Position numbers and translations under genes: made by a program
Virus record (IMG/VR): IMGVR_UViG_3300033979_000392
Location: 1 to 41,625 of that record
Source of the DNA: a virus
Strand: one strand, 5' to 3'
DNA: 41,625 nt
Shown: positions 33,055 through 39,818 of the stretch, in pieces
How positions within the stretch are numbered: position 1 is the first letter of the stretch
Layout of the letters: each line of letters starts with the position of its first letter
Notes under the pieces: model-generated
What the model was told of the DNA's origin: nothing
What the model saw: only the letters and a program-made list of their open reading frames with translations
Database searches by the model: none

Positions 33055-33655
33055 TGCGGCCCCCCTTCTTCGATGGGCGTCCGCGCTTCTTCGGCGCCGT
33101 CGGCGGTGCCGGCTCTTCGTCGTCGCCGAGCAACTCGGAAAGCGGCTGCGCTTCGGCTTCCGCTTCGACGGCGAGCTGCTCGACGCGCTGGCCCAGCCCC
33201 TTGCGTTCCTTGGCGATGACTGCCCGGATCTTGGCCACGTCCTCCCGCTTGTAGCCCAAAGCGGCGACGATCTTTTCGGCGAGCGAGTCGAGGACACTGT
33301 CAATAGCCGCGCCAATGGCTACCCACGTTGCCACGACCTCCGCGACCGGCACGAGCTTCTTCTCAAGCGCGTCGGCCTTCAGTTCGGTGAGACGGGCACG
33401 AGCCAACTCGTTCCGGAGCTTCGCCTGCTCGAGCGAGCCCGCCTCGGCGTCGTCGTCGCGCTCGTCGTCCTGGCCCGGGACTGGGCTCTTGACCTCGCCG
33501 CGTCGGTACGCCGCCTGCCAAGCGGCGTCCATCAGCTCGACATCGACCTGGGCCATGCCCGGTTGCCAGGGCATGTGCAGCCGCTTCGACGAGAGTTGCA
33601 GGGTTCGTATGTCGACGCCCAGGCGACGGGCGTACTGACCTGGGCTAAGTGTCAT
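33044..33655 (-). CDS. Terminase small subunit (Nu1-like)
   Basis: The 203-residue product has an N-terminal HTH (SPGQYARRLGVDIRTLQLSSKRL, about 4-26), a charged linker, a long helix (LEQAKLRNELARARLTELKADALEKKLVPV) of the Nu1/Terminase_2 kind, and a basic AT-hook-like tail (KKRGRPSKK). It recognises the packaging site. ATG 33655 has no clear ribosome site, but an A+T-rich stretch with TTGTAA-N16-TGTATT lies just upstream as a weak promoter candidate. Confidence 0.85.
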   Translation of the reverse strand: MTLSPGQYARRLGVDIRTLQLSSKRLHMPWQPGMAQVDVELMDAAWQAAYRRGEVKSPVPGQDDERDDDAEAGSLEQAKLRNELARARLTELKADALEKKLVPVAEVVATWVAIGAAIDSVLDSLAEKIVAALGYKREDVAKIRAVIAKERKGLGQRVEQLAVEAEAEAQPLSELLGDDEEPAPPTAPKKRGRPSKKGGRSAS

Positions 33656-33692
33656 GAATACACGAAGCGAAATAAGGTTTACAACTCATGTA

Positions 33693-33911
33693 CTAGCCAC
33701 CCCCCGAGCCCGACAGGCACCCACGAACGACCCCACCCCCCTGGGAAGGACCCAAGGGGCCCCCCTCCCTTGGGGTGTGTCGATTTTGACACACCTTCGC
33801 GCGGGCCCGCTCGACGAAGGCGACGAAGGCCTCGGGCCAGTGCACGGGGCACGGCTCCGGGCGCGCGTAGCCTCGCGCGTCCTTGAAGTCGGGGCTGCAG
33901 CTGCATCTCAC
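33693..33911 (-). CDS. Small Cys-containing protein upstream of terminase
   Basis: The first 45 residues look genuine: CSCSPDFKDARGYARPEPCPVHW with four Cys that could bind zinc, then a helix (AFVAFVERARAKV). ATG 33911 overlaps the previous stop (TGAGATG). The last 25 residues are Gly/Pro-rich and are read through two strong hairpins (33751-33795), so the true function of the end may be at DNA level. No family recognised. Confidence 0.5.
   Translation of the reverse strand: MRCSCSPDFKDARGYARPEPCPVHWPEAFVAFVERARAKVCQNRHTPREGGPLGPSQGGGVVRGCLSGSGGG
33751..33795. promoter_or_regulatory. Two adjacent hairpins upstream of terminase small subunit (cos/pac candidate)
   Basis: The first inverted repeat pairs CCCAAGGG (33751-33758) with CCCTTGGG (33767-33774). 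The second pairs GGTGTGTC (33774-33781) with GACACACC (33788-33795) around the loop GATTTT. Together they sit about 100 bases before the terminase small-subunit gene, where lambda-type phages carry cos. There is no T-tract, so a terminator is less likely. Confidence 0.5.
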
Positions 33912-34180
33912 CGCGTGCCCTCCATCGTCTCGAGGTGCTCTCGTAGTCGAGCGACACGTCGAGCACGCGCGGCGCTCAGCGTCTCAGCGCGTAGGCCATC
34001 GACGGACCAAGGAAACTGGTCAGCGTCGATGTAGTACACGATGGCATGGACCAGCCCGTTGGTGATGTGCACGCTCCATTGCCGCTGCCTCCATGTCTTC
34101 TCGAGGTGGTCGATCGTCCAGCCCTTGAACTCGGCCTGGATGGCCCGTCGAACCTGCTGTTCCATCTCGTAGTCGTTCAT
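33908..34180 (-). CDS. Hypothetical protein (90 aa)
   Basis: ATG 34180 has AGGAG at proper distance; readings from further upstream are Arg/Pro-rich and rejected. The product has helix (EMEQQVRRAIQAEF), an alpha-beta core (WSVHITNGLVHAIVYYIDADQFP) and a C-terminal Arg-rich helix. No family is recognised. It is part of the leftward middle operon. Confidence 0.65.
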   Translation of the reverse strand: MNDYEMEQQVRRAIQAEFKGWTIDHLEKTWRQRQWSVHITNGLVHAIVYYIDADQFPWSVDGLRAETLSAARARRVARLREHLETMEGTR

Positions 34181-34188
34181 GACCACTC

Positions 34189-34383
34189 CTATGCGGCCCA
34201 CACCGCGAGCAGGGACAGGCATGCGCCCACCACGTTGGCGACGGCCCCGAGCACGGGGGCAGGGATGACCCGCAACCACCGCGCCCAGCGGCGAGCAAGG
34301 AAGGGCACGGTGCTACCCACCGTGTACGAGAGGCAGGGCCAGAGGCAGAGCGCAACGATCGCTTCGGTGATGTCGATGGTCAT
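34189..34383 (-). CDS. Small two-pass membrane protein
   Basis: ATG 34383 overlaps the previous gene end (ATGA). The 64-residue product has two hydrophobic segments (about 8-25 and 43-62) with an Arg-rich loop between (LARRWARWLR), giving a hairpin with the loop facing the cytoplasm. It could be a holin-like or superinfection-exclusion protein, but it is far from the lysis cassette. Unknown function. Confidence 0.6.
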   Translation of the reverse strand: MTIDITEAIVALCLWPCLSYTVGSTVPFLARRWARWLRVIPAPVLGAVANVVGACLSLLAVWAA

Positions 34384-34592
34384 TGGTACCCCATGATGGT
34401 GAGGCGCTCGCAGGCGCGTCTGATGGCAGGCGTTGATCGCCGTGGCGGATAGGCGAGCCACGTCCGAAGCGTCCCGTAGGGCACGTCCAGAAGCCTCGCC
34501 AGGGTCCGTAGCGTCCGGCCCTGGCGAGCTGCAGCGATGCGCCGCGTGAACGGCGTCGGCTCCTGCGACGTCGTCTTTCGCCATAGCCGCAT
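34380..34592 (-). CDS. Small HTH protein
   Basis: From ATG 34592 (GTG 34610 is another option) the 70-residue product has a helix-turn-helix (LRTLARLLDVPYGTLRTWL, about 31-49) flanked by basic residues. It resembles small phage regulators or terminase-like HTH domains. The 20-bp motif at 34627-34646 lies 34 bases upstream and could drive or control it. Confidence 0.55.
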   Translation of the reverse strand: MRLWRKTTSQEPTPFTRRIAAARQGRTLRTLARLLDVPYGTLRTWLAYPPRRSTPAIRRACERLTIMGYQ

Positions 34593-34626
34593 CCGTTCGC
34601 AATCGCTCACGAAGTCAGCTTGGATA

Positions 34627-34646
34627 CTGAACCCCCGAGCAGTCAA
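34627..34646 (-). repeat. 20-bp intergenic motif, copy 2
   Basis: The forward reading is ctgaacccccgagcagtcaa. On the leftward strand it opens with TTGACT, a good -35-like hexamer, followed by GCTCGGGGGTTCAG. It overlaps the end of the VRR-NUC gene and precedes the small HTH gene. The other copy precedes the capsid gene. Confidence 0.5.
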
Positions 34647-34996
34647 GTTGGAACCTCGTAACCGAGGCTCTTGAGCTGCACGAGCGCATCCTCGTAGCCG
34701 TACGCCACGACGACCGCCCACCCGAGCCGGGCGAGCTGCTCGAGCCAGGTCCGTTGCTCGTCGCTGACGCGACCGCCCGGCGCCTTCAGCTCGAGGGCGC
34801 AGCCCCTGGGCGCGTCCTTGGACGGGGTGAAGACCAGCACGTCAGGCACGCCCGCCTTGACCCCCGACATCCGCAGCTCGGCCGCTTCGCGCTTGCCTCG
34901 CCTGCCCCCGTTCGGGACGTGGCACCAGACGAGCTGAGCGCGGTCGAGGTAGCCCGCCAGCGTGATCTGGTGCCAGGACTCGGCGCCGCCCTTCAT
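34643..34996 (-). CDS. VRR-NUC domain nuclease
   Basis: The 117-residue product from ATG 34996 is a complete VRR-NUC domain: WCHVPNGGRRGKREAAELRMSG, then GVPDVLVF (Asp), CALELKAPGG (E-x-K) and SDEQRTWLEQLARLGWAVVVA. These small PD-(D/E)XK enzymes act on branched DNA as Holliday-junction or structure-specific nucleases in phage replication and recombination. It is coupled to the previous gene (ATGA). Confidence 0.88.
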   Translation of the reverse strand: MKGGAESWHQITLAGYLDRAQLVWCHVPNGGRRGKREAAELRMSGVKAGVPDVLVFTPSKDAPRGCALELKAPGGRVSDEQRTWLEQLARLGWAVVVAYGYEDALVQLKSLGYEVPT

Positions 34997-35379
34997 AGGG
35001 GCGACGGCCCGAAGTCGAAGCTGTCCCACCGCTCGCGAAAGCGCGACCGATGCGTCGAACGCGGCCCGTCGTCGTACCAACGCTCCACGTCGCCGTCGTC
35101 CATTGCCGTGAGGCGGGTCTCGGCCGCACGAAACACGGCCGTCGGCACCTTGCCGCTGCAGGCCTCCCGCACGAGCCCGACCACCCCTGCGAGGTCTTCG
35201 CCGTCGAGCGCTGCGGCGACGCCCTCGAGCGCGTTGGCCAGGAACTCCTGCCAGGACGTGTAGCCGTCCGGTGCTGGCGGCCCCGGGGGCGGCGGTGGTG
35301 GAGGCGGCGCCAGCGTGAGCTGGGGCGGCGGGGGAGGGGGAGGCGCCATAGCGGCGCGGACCTGGGAAACGAAGCTCAT
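34993..35379 (-). CDS. Pro-rich hypothetical protein
   Basis: ATG 35379 follows AGGAG. A poly-Pro region (about residues 13-37) links a short N-terminus to a helical domain (YTSWQEFLANALEGVAAALDGEDL, about 40-63) and a charged tail with WYDDG and RERWDSFDF. No known domain. It is the first gene after the nonamer cluster and is co-translated with the VRR-NUC nuclease. Confidence 0.6.
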   Translation of the reverse strand: MSFVSQVRAAMAPPPPPPPQLTLAPPPPPPPPGPPAPDGYTSWQEFLANALEGVAAALDGEDLAGVVGLVREACSGKVPTAVFRAAETRLTAMDDGDVERWYDDGPRSTHRSRFRERWDSFDFGPSPL

Positions 35380-35397
35380 CGCGCGTTCTCCTGTGCC

Positions 35398-35565
35398 GTG
35401 AGGGATGTGAGGGATTTTTGCCCTGTGAGGTTCGCGCACGATCCCGCGCGCGTGTTGTGCGTGCGCGTAGTGCGCGAGCGTAGGAGACTTACAGGCCTGA
35501 TATCCCTCACATCCCTCACGGCGAGCCGAAAGCCCTGTCCTGGCCGTGGGTTACGTGTGAGGGAT
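35398..35565. repeat. Five-copy nonamer cluster with 18-bp inverted pair (ori/operator candidate)
   Basis: GTGAGGGAT occurs at 35398-35406, 35407-35415 and 35557-35565, and inverted at 35502-35510 and 35511-35519. The two tandem pairs form a perfect 18-bp inverted repeat with 86 bases between. The middle contains alternating purine-pyrimidine tracts (about 35436-35478), prone to Z-DNA or melting. It occupies the whole gap of 193 bases between the primase-helicase end and the next gene. Confidence 0.75.
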
Positions 35566-35572
35566 TTCGAGA

Positions 35573-38095
35573 TCACGACGCATCTCCACCGAAGCGAAGC
35601 AGAAGGCCTCTTGCCTCCCCACCTCTCGAATGAATCGATGAGACGCCCAGCCGAGAAAGCCGTCGACCGAACTTCTGGATGGTGACCGGCCGCATGCCGA
35701 CCGACGTGACCCAGTTGCGATAGTCGACGTAGAGCTTCGCCCCGAGGGTCGTGGCGGTGGACCGCTCGCACCTGGCGTCGACCCAGACCGAGACGCTGTC
35801 AGCCTCGTTGACCCAGCGATAGACCTCGGCCTCGCTCGACGCCACGTTCGTGTACCGAAGGTCTGGTAGCACTCGGGCGACGCAGCGGGCGTACCAGCTC
35901 GCGATCGCGCCGAGCTCGCTCGTGAGCAGCTCGGGCCAGTCCGTGCGCCTCTTCGGCGAGTCCTTCGGAAACACGTTCGGAAACCCGATGATGCGCCACC
36001 GGCGCTGAAACCCGGCGCTGAAGTCGCGAAGGGCCGGCAGGTCGTTGGCGGCGTAGAGGTGACCGGCTCGGCAGTTGAGATCGAAGGGCGCTTCTCGGAT
36101 GTGCCGGGCCTGGACAGTCTCCCCGCTGATGATGGCCTTGACCGCCTCGGCGCCGAGGATGTCGCCGTCGGGCATCTCGGAGACGATGTTGATGGCCGAG
36201 CCGACCAAACTCGCCCGGTTGTATTCCTTGCCCATGTCCTGCGGGGACACCGCCGTGATGGACGACGCCGGGAAGATGGGCCGCACGGCGTGGTTCAGGA
36301 ACGTGCTCTTACCGTTGGCGCCGTGGCCGAGCAGGATGGTCGCGGTCTCGAAGCGAGTCGCCACGCCAGCGAGGCAGGCCCCGACGAACTCGGACAGGAA
36401 GAGCGCCCTCTCGGCGGCGTCGTCGCAGCCTTCGAAGCACGAGCCGAGCAAGTCGAAGAGGTGAACCGGGTCCTTGTCGGTGTACTCGAGGTCGATAACG
36501 TGCCGAACCCGATGGTCGGGTGACGGCGGTTCGACCACGACCCCGCCTCTACGAAGCGTCGCCATGCCGTTACGGAAGGCGATGGCGCCGACGTGGTCGC
36601 GGAAGAACTCGGGGTCAGCACGCTCGACCTTGGCCCGCTCGACGACGCTCTTGATCTTGGCGTTGCCGAGCCGCATCGGCATCGGATCGCCTCGGAACGA
36701 TGGGATGGGCGAGCCCTCCCACGCCGCAACGTGGTTCTCGATCTGAAACGCCTTGAGCGGTCGCCACCGTGGCGACTCGTAGCGCCAGAGGGTGCCCTCG
36801 CAGCCGACGACGGGCGCTTCGAGCCCGGCCTCGAGCTCCTGACAGAGCGCGATCGCCAGGGTCACGTCCGAGTCGCTCTCGAAGCGGACCTCGTTGGCGC
36901 CGTCGAATTGACGGGGCCGCTCGGTCTTGCCCTTCGCCTTCTCGCCCTTCGGCTGCGCCGCCCTCACCGCCTCCCAGTCCTGGCGCGCGAGCTCGCCGCC
37001 GCGGACCAGGTCAATCAGGTCGGGGTCTGCGAGCCGGTCGACGTAGGGCTCGAGGTGCCCTTCGTCTACGAGCTGGTCGCGCACGCGCTTGGCCGCTTCG
37101 TCCGGGGCCATGCCCCACGTCGCCGCCATGAGGCCGAACGGCGTGTAGCTCTTGTTCCCGTCGAGCCCGTGCGGCTCCATGCTCGTCGTTCGGACGAACA
37201 GGTTGCCGTCGGGCGTGACGTAGGCACTGTGCTCGCTCGGCGTCTTCTTCGAGCCGGGGCGCCGATAGGCGGGTCGTCCCTGGTGGTCGTGTGACCGCAT
37301 CCAGCCCATGGGCAAGAGGACGTCATCCCAGGACTTCACGCGGTTGAACGTGTCGCCGGGACGCTCGGACTCGCCGTTGTACTGCACGGGCCGCGGGGGC
37401 CTTGGCGGTGCCGGTGGGAGTGGCGGCGGCGGTGGAACGTGCATCGCCAGAGTCGCGGCGAGCTCGACCGGGAGCGGCGTGCTCATCGGTCCGACGTCGA
37501 CCTTGTACGCCTGGCGCTTGCCTTCCCGCATGACGTTCGGGAGTCGCATGAGGCGGTTCCAGTCGGTCAGCCGGTCGACCTCCATCCCGGCATTGACACA
37601 GAGTGCATAGAGCCCGTCGCGCGCCCGCTCGTAGGCATCGAGCTCGAGCGGCTCGGTGACGACGAGCAGGCGAGCCCCGCCGCGCGTGTCGTAGCGGACG
37701 AGATGAGGCTGCAGCCACGCCGGGAGGCGGGCGACGGACTCACTGAACGCCGCTCGCCACTCGGGCCGAGCGCTCCGGTCCGGTGACGAGTCCTTGCCGA
37801 CCTTGTCATCCAGGTCGATGAGCAGGGCGCTAAAGACCGGACGGATCCCGAGCGCCGCGAGCGCCGGCAGGGCTTCCTTGTTGATGCGCGGCGCCTGCGG
37901 CAGGACAGCCCCGGCCGCGTTGACCAGGTCGTACGAGACGCAGTGCGCATCGGTCTGGTGCTCGGCGCCGAAGGCCTGCACAGGCGACATCGACGGCCAG
38001 AACCGGACGGTCTTGCCGTCGGCTCGGGTAGCACCATCCCTGAACGGACAGTCGCCCTCGAAGCCCACGATCTCGGCTCTCGGAAAGACGATCAT
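35573..38095 (-). CDS. Primase-polymerase/SF3 helicase (D5-like)
   Basis: The 840-residue product has an N-terminal AEP primase-like domain: D94 and D96 in LIDLD, YDTRGGARLL (135-144), DWNRLMRLPN (178-187). A Pro-rich linker (about 220-238) and a middle domain of D5_N type follow. The SF3 helicase has Walker A GHGANGKST (590-598), Walker B-like INIVSEM, the sensor AANDLP and Arg finger region FQRRWRI (about 682-705). Such proteins melt the origin, unwind and prime, and they initiate phage and plasmid replication. Repeat clusters lie immediately upstream and downstream of the gene. Start ATG 38095 is coupled to the preceding stop (ATGA). Confidence 0.9.
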   Translation of the reverse strand: MIVFPRAEIVGFEGDCPFRDGATRADGKTVRFWPSMSPVQAFGAEHQTDAHCVSYDLVNAAGAVLPQAPRINKEALPALAALGIRPVFSALLIDLDDKVGKDSSPDRSARPEWRAAFSESVARLPAWLQPHLVRYDTRGGARLLVVTEPLELDAYERARDGLYALCVNAGMEVDRLTDWNRLMRLPNVMREGKRQAYKVDVGPMSTPLPVELAATLAMHVPPPPPLPPAPPRPPRPVQYNGESERPGDTFNRVKSWDDVLLPMGWMRSHDHQGRPAYRRPGSKKTPSEHSAYVTPDGNLFVRTTSMEPHGLDGNKSYTPFGLMAATWGMAPDEAAKRVRDQLVDEGHLEPYVDRLADPDLIDLVRGGELARQDWEAVRAAQPKGEKAKGKTERPRQFDGANEVRFESDSDVTLAIALCQELEAGLEAPVVGCEGTLWRYESPRWRPLKAFQIENHVAAWEGSPIPSFRGDPMPMRLGNAKIKSVVERAKVERADPEFFRDHVGAIAFRNGMATLRRGGVVVEPPSPDHRVRHVIDLEYTDKDPVHLFDLLGSCFEGCDDAAERALFLSEFVGACLAGVATRFETATILLGHGANGKSTFLNHAVRPIFPASSITAVSPQDMGKEYNRASLVGSAINIVSEMPDGDILGAEAVKAIISGETVQARHIREAPFDLNCRAGHLYAANDLPALRDFSAGFQRRWRIIGFPNVFPKDSPKRRTDWPELLTSELGAIASWYARCVARVLPDLRYTNVASSEAEVYRWVNEADSVSVWVDARCERSTATTLGAKLYVDYRNWVTSVGMRPVTIQKFGRRLSRLGVSSIHSRGGEARGLLLRFGGDAS

Positions 38096-38571
38096 GGGCG
38101 CGATTCCATCAGGTATCTAGATTGATTTACCGCGTGTAGTCCCGCAGCAGTGCTGCGGGACTCCTCCTGCACTTGGGGCGACAGTCCCGCAGCACTGCTG
38201 CGGGACTCCCCCTGCACTTGGGGCGACAGTCCCGCAGCAGTGCTGCGGGACTCCCCCTGCACTTGGGGCGACAGTCCCGCAGCAGTGCTGCGGGACTCCC
38301 CCTGCACTTGGGACGACAGTCCCGCAGCAGTGCTGCGGGACTCTGAGGCCGAAGCCCGCCGCTGCCGCTGCCGTGTGCGAAGCCGGACCCGCTCCGCGTC
38401 CTTCGACTCCTCGGACCGCCCGCGCTTCGCCTCGCAGCGCTTGCAGTGGTTCCGGTACACGTTGCGGCCGTCGACGGGAGACGTACCGATCCACCGGAAG
38501 TCCTGCAGTGACCGGGATTCGAAGCATCCGATGCAGCAGATCTGAAAGTTGACGCCGTGGTCGAACTTCAT
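38092..38571 (-). CDS. Zinc-finger protein with 15-residue tandem repeats
   Basis: From ATG 38571 the 159-residue product has an N-terminal zinc ribbon or HNH-like CxxC pair (ICCIGC and CKRC, about residues 12-46, with FRWIGTSPVDG between). An Arg-rich helix and five repeats of ESRSTAAGLSPQVQG follow. The repeats are encoded by the palindromic DNA array. The zinc part resembles phage HNH/recombination-endonuclease remnants (CKRCEAKRG), but the catalytic His pair is not seen. It immediately precedes the primase gene. Confidence 0.65.
   Translation of the reverse strand: MKFDHGVNFQICCIGCFESRSLQDFRWIGTSPVDGRNVYRNHCKRCEAKRGRSEESKDAERVRLRTRQRQRRASASESRSTAAGLSSQVQGESRSTAAGLSPQVQGESRSTAAGLSPQVQGESRSSAAGLSPQVQEESRSTAAGLHAVNQSRYLMESRP
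38138..38342. repeat. Five 25-bp palindromes at exact 45-bp period
   Basis: Copies start at 38138, 38183, 38228, 38273 and 38318. Each has arms AGTCCCGCAGCA and TGCTGCGGGACT around one central base (G, or C in copy 2). The four 20-base spacers are nearly identical (CCCCCTGCACTTGGGGCGAC, with one change in the first and one in the last). All arms are identical. The array lies within the 3' end of the zinc-finger gene, 43 to 247 bases before the primase start. Iterons, a partition site or a regulator array are possible roles. Confidence 0.92.
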
Positions 38572-38780
38572 GGTTCCACCGCCTGGCGTCGCCCGCCCGG
38601 CCGCTTGTTGGCTAGCCCAATGTGCCCCTGGCCGCCGTGCTTGAACGCCAGCAAGTCGAGCCAGATGAAGAACTGAACCTGCGCTGACAGTTGTGTCGGC
38701 TGCGGTCGCTCCTGAACCTGAGGCTCGCCGGGGCTTCGGTCGTGTTGCACGACCAGCCTGATCCTGCTGCGCCCCCTCAT
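38568..38780 (-). CDS. Small basic hypothetical protein
   Basis: ATG 38780 overlaps the previous stop; the 70-residue product contains QVQFFIWLDLLAFKHGGQGHIG, a short hydrophobic helix, and basic ends (MRGRSRIRL, KRPGGRR). No family is recognised. It is coupled to the zinc-finger gene by a four-base overlap. Confidence 0.5.
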   Translation of the reverse strand: MRGRSRIRLVVQHDRSPGEPQVQERPQPTQLSAQVQFFIWLDLLAFKHGGQGHIGLANKRPGGRRQAVEP

Positions 38781-39097
38781 AACCGCACCTCCACGCCATG
38801 GGCCTCGAGCAAGGCCACGACCGCCGCCCGAGCGCGCTCGCCGTCCGTCGGGGCGCCGGTGGTCGCCACCACGAGGGCGATAGCCAGGTCTCGCGTCGTC
38901 GCCGCCCTGAACGCCGCGAAGTGCACGGCGGCGGGCGAGTGGTCTGGTAGGCGCCCGGTCGCGGCGCACGGATGGCACCACCAGGCGGAGACCCAGCCGG
39001 TGCCGTCGCAGCACCCGCACGGGAAGTTGAGGCGCTGGAAGCCCGGCACCTTGGCCTCGGCCAGTCGGGCGAGATCTTCGAGCGTGAGCGCGCTCAT
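38777..39097 (-). CDS. DnaJ-type zinc-ribbon protein
   Basis: ATG 39097 is coupled to the previous gene. The 106-residue product has CGCCDGTG and CHPCAATG (about residues 27-48), two CxxC(x)GxG motifs of the DnaJ cysteine-rich type that bind one zinc. Helices follow (AAVHFAAFRAATTRDLAIALVVA). A small DNA- or protein-binding factor of the leftward early operon is likely. Confidence 0.6.
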   Translation of the reverse strand: MSALTLEDLARLAEAKVPGFQRLNFPCGCCDGTGWVSAWWCHPCAATGRLPDHSPAAVHFAAFRAATTRDLAIALVVATTGAPTDGERARAAVVALLEAHGVEVRL

Positions 39098-39306
39098 TGA
39101 ACCCGCCCCCGCCCATACCGGGCCCGCAGGTACGAGAGCCGCAGGTGCTCCCGCTCGTCGACGACCTTGGCGAGCTGGCGTCGCAGCTCGGTGGCCTCGG
39201 CCCGGGCGTTCTTGAGCTGACCATCGAGCCAGAGCACGTAGATCAGGGCGCAGACGGCCACGATCCCGCCGAGGAAGCCGGCGGCGTACAGGTGGTGCGG
39301 CGTCAT
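39094..39306 (-). CDS. Membrane anchor with coiled coil (70 aa)
   Basis: Residues 6-26 are a membrane helix (AAGFLGGIVAVCALIYVLW); 28-66 are a charged coiled coil with Arg-rich end. The design is like the small membrane proteins of the lysis cassette but it lies in the control operon, so it may anchor a partner or act in exclusion. Overlaps both neighbours by four bases. Confidence 0.6.
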   Translation of the reverse strand: MTPHHLYAAGFLGGIVAVCALIYVLWLDGQLKNARAEATELRRQLAKVVDEREHLRLSYLRARYGRGRVQ

Positions 39307-39818
39307 ACCTGCACCCCCTCACCCCGCGCATAGGCCGTCCGTCGCCGCTCGCCGTCCCTGCAGTCCCGGCAGGGGACCTTGACGGCTCGAGCCGTGGCGT
39401 CGGTGTACCGGTCGATGCAGGAGCCGAAGGTCACGAAGTGGCCGAGCTTCTTGCACACGAAGCCCTCGCCAGTGGGCATGGTCTGGACCCACACGGTCGC
39501 GCGGTCGTCGTCGGTGGGCCGGTCCGTGTCGTCGTGCGTGTCGACCGTCACGCTCGGGGCCCGGGGCGTCGTGTCGGGCGCCGCTGGAAGCTCGACATCG
39601 CCGGTGCGGGCAACCAGGGCCCAGACCTTGCGGGCCCGGGGTCCGTTCGGCGTGCGGGGAGCGAAGCCCGCGACGTCAGCGGTCCCGGCCGCCCTGAGGT
39701 TGAAGAGCGTCTTCTGCACCGTCATGAACGGCAGGCCCGTCGCCTCGGCGATCTGGTACTGCGTCATGGCGATGGGCGCGCGCTCGAGCAGCTCGATGAT
39801 TCGTCGGGCGGCGGTCAT
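39303..39818 (-). CDS. Winged-helix protein with C-terminal Cys motif
   Basis: Residues 1-70 are a winged helix (RRIIELLERAPIAMTQYQIAEATGLPFMTVQKTLFNL...VWALV). A Thr/Asp-rich linker (about 80-107) precedes a C-terminal domain with three Cys (GFVCKKL, GSCIDRY, VPCRDCRDG) that could hold zinc. It resembles plasmid/phage replication-control or transcription regulators. One of several DNA-binding small proteins in this operon. Confidence 0.65.
   Translation of the reverse strand: MTAARRIIELLERAPIAMTQYQIAEATGLPFMTVQKTLFNLRAAGTADVAGFAPRTPNGPRARKVWALVARTGDVELPAAPDTTPRAPSVTVDTHDDTDRPTDDDRATVWVQTMPTGEGFVCKKLGHFVTFGSCIDRYTDATARAVKVPCRDCRDGERRRTAYARGEGVQV

Noticed and set aside
33055-33315. N-terminal extension of the terminase large subunit
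   Set aside because: The added residues are Ser/Arg-rich shadow of the small-subunit gene; GTG 33054 gives a normal terminase start.
38138-38342. CRISPR array (regular repeats with 20-base spacers)
   Set aside because: The spacers are nearly identical to each other, the repeats are perfect palindromes, the segment is coding, and there are no Cas1/Cas2 genes.
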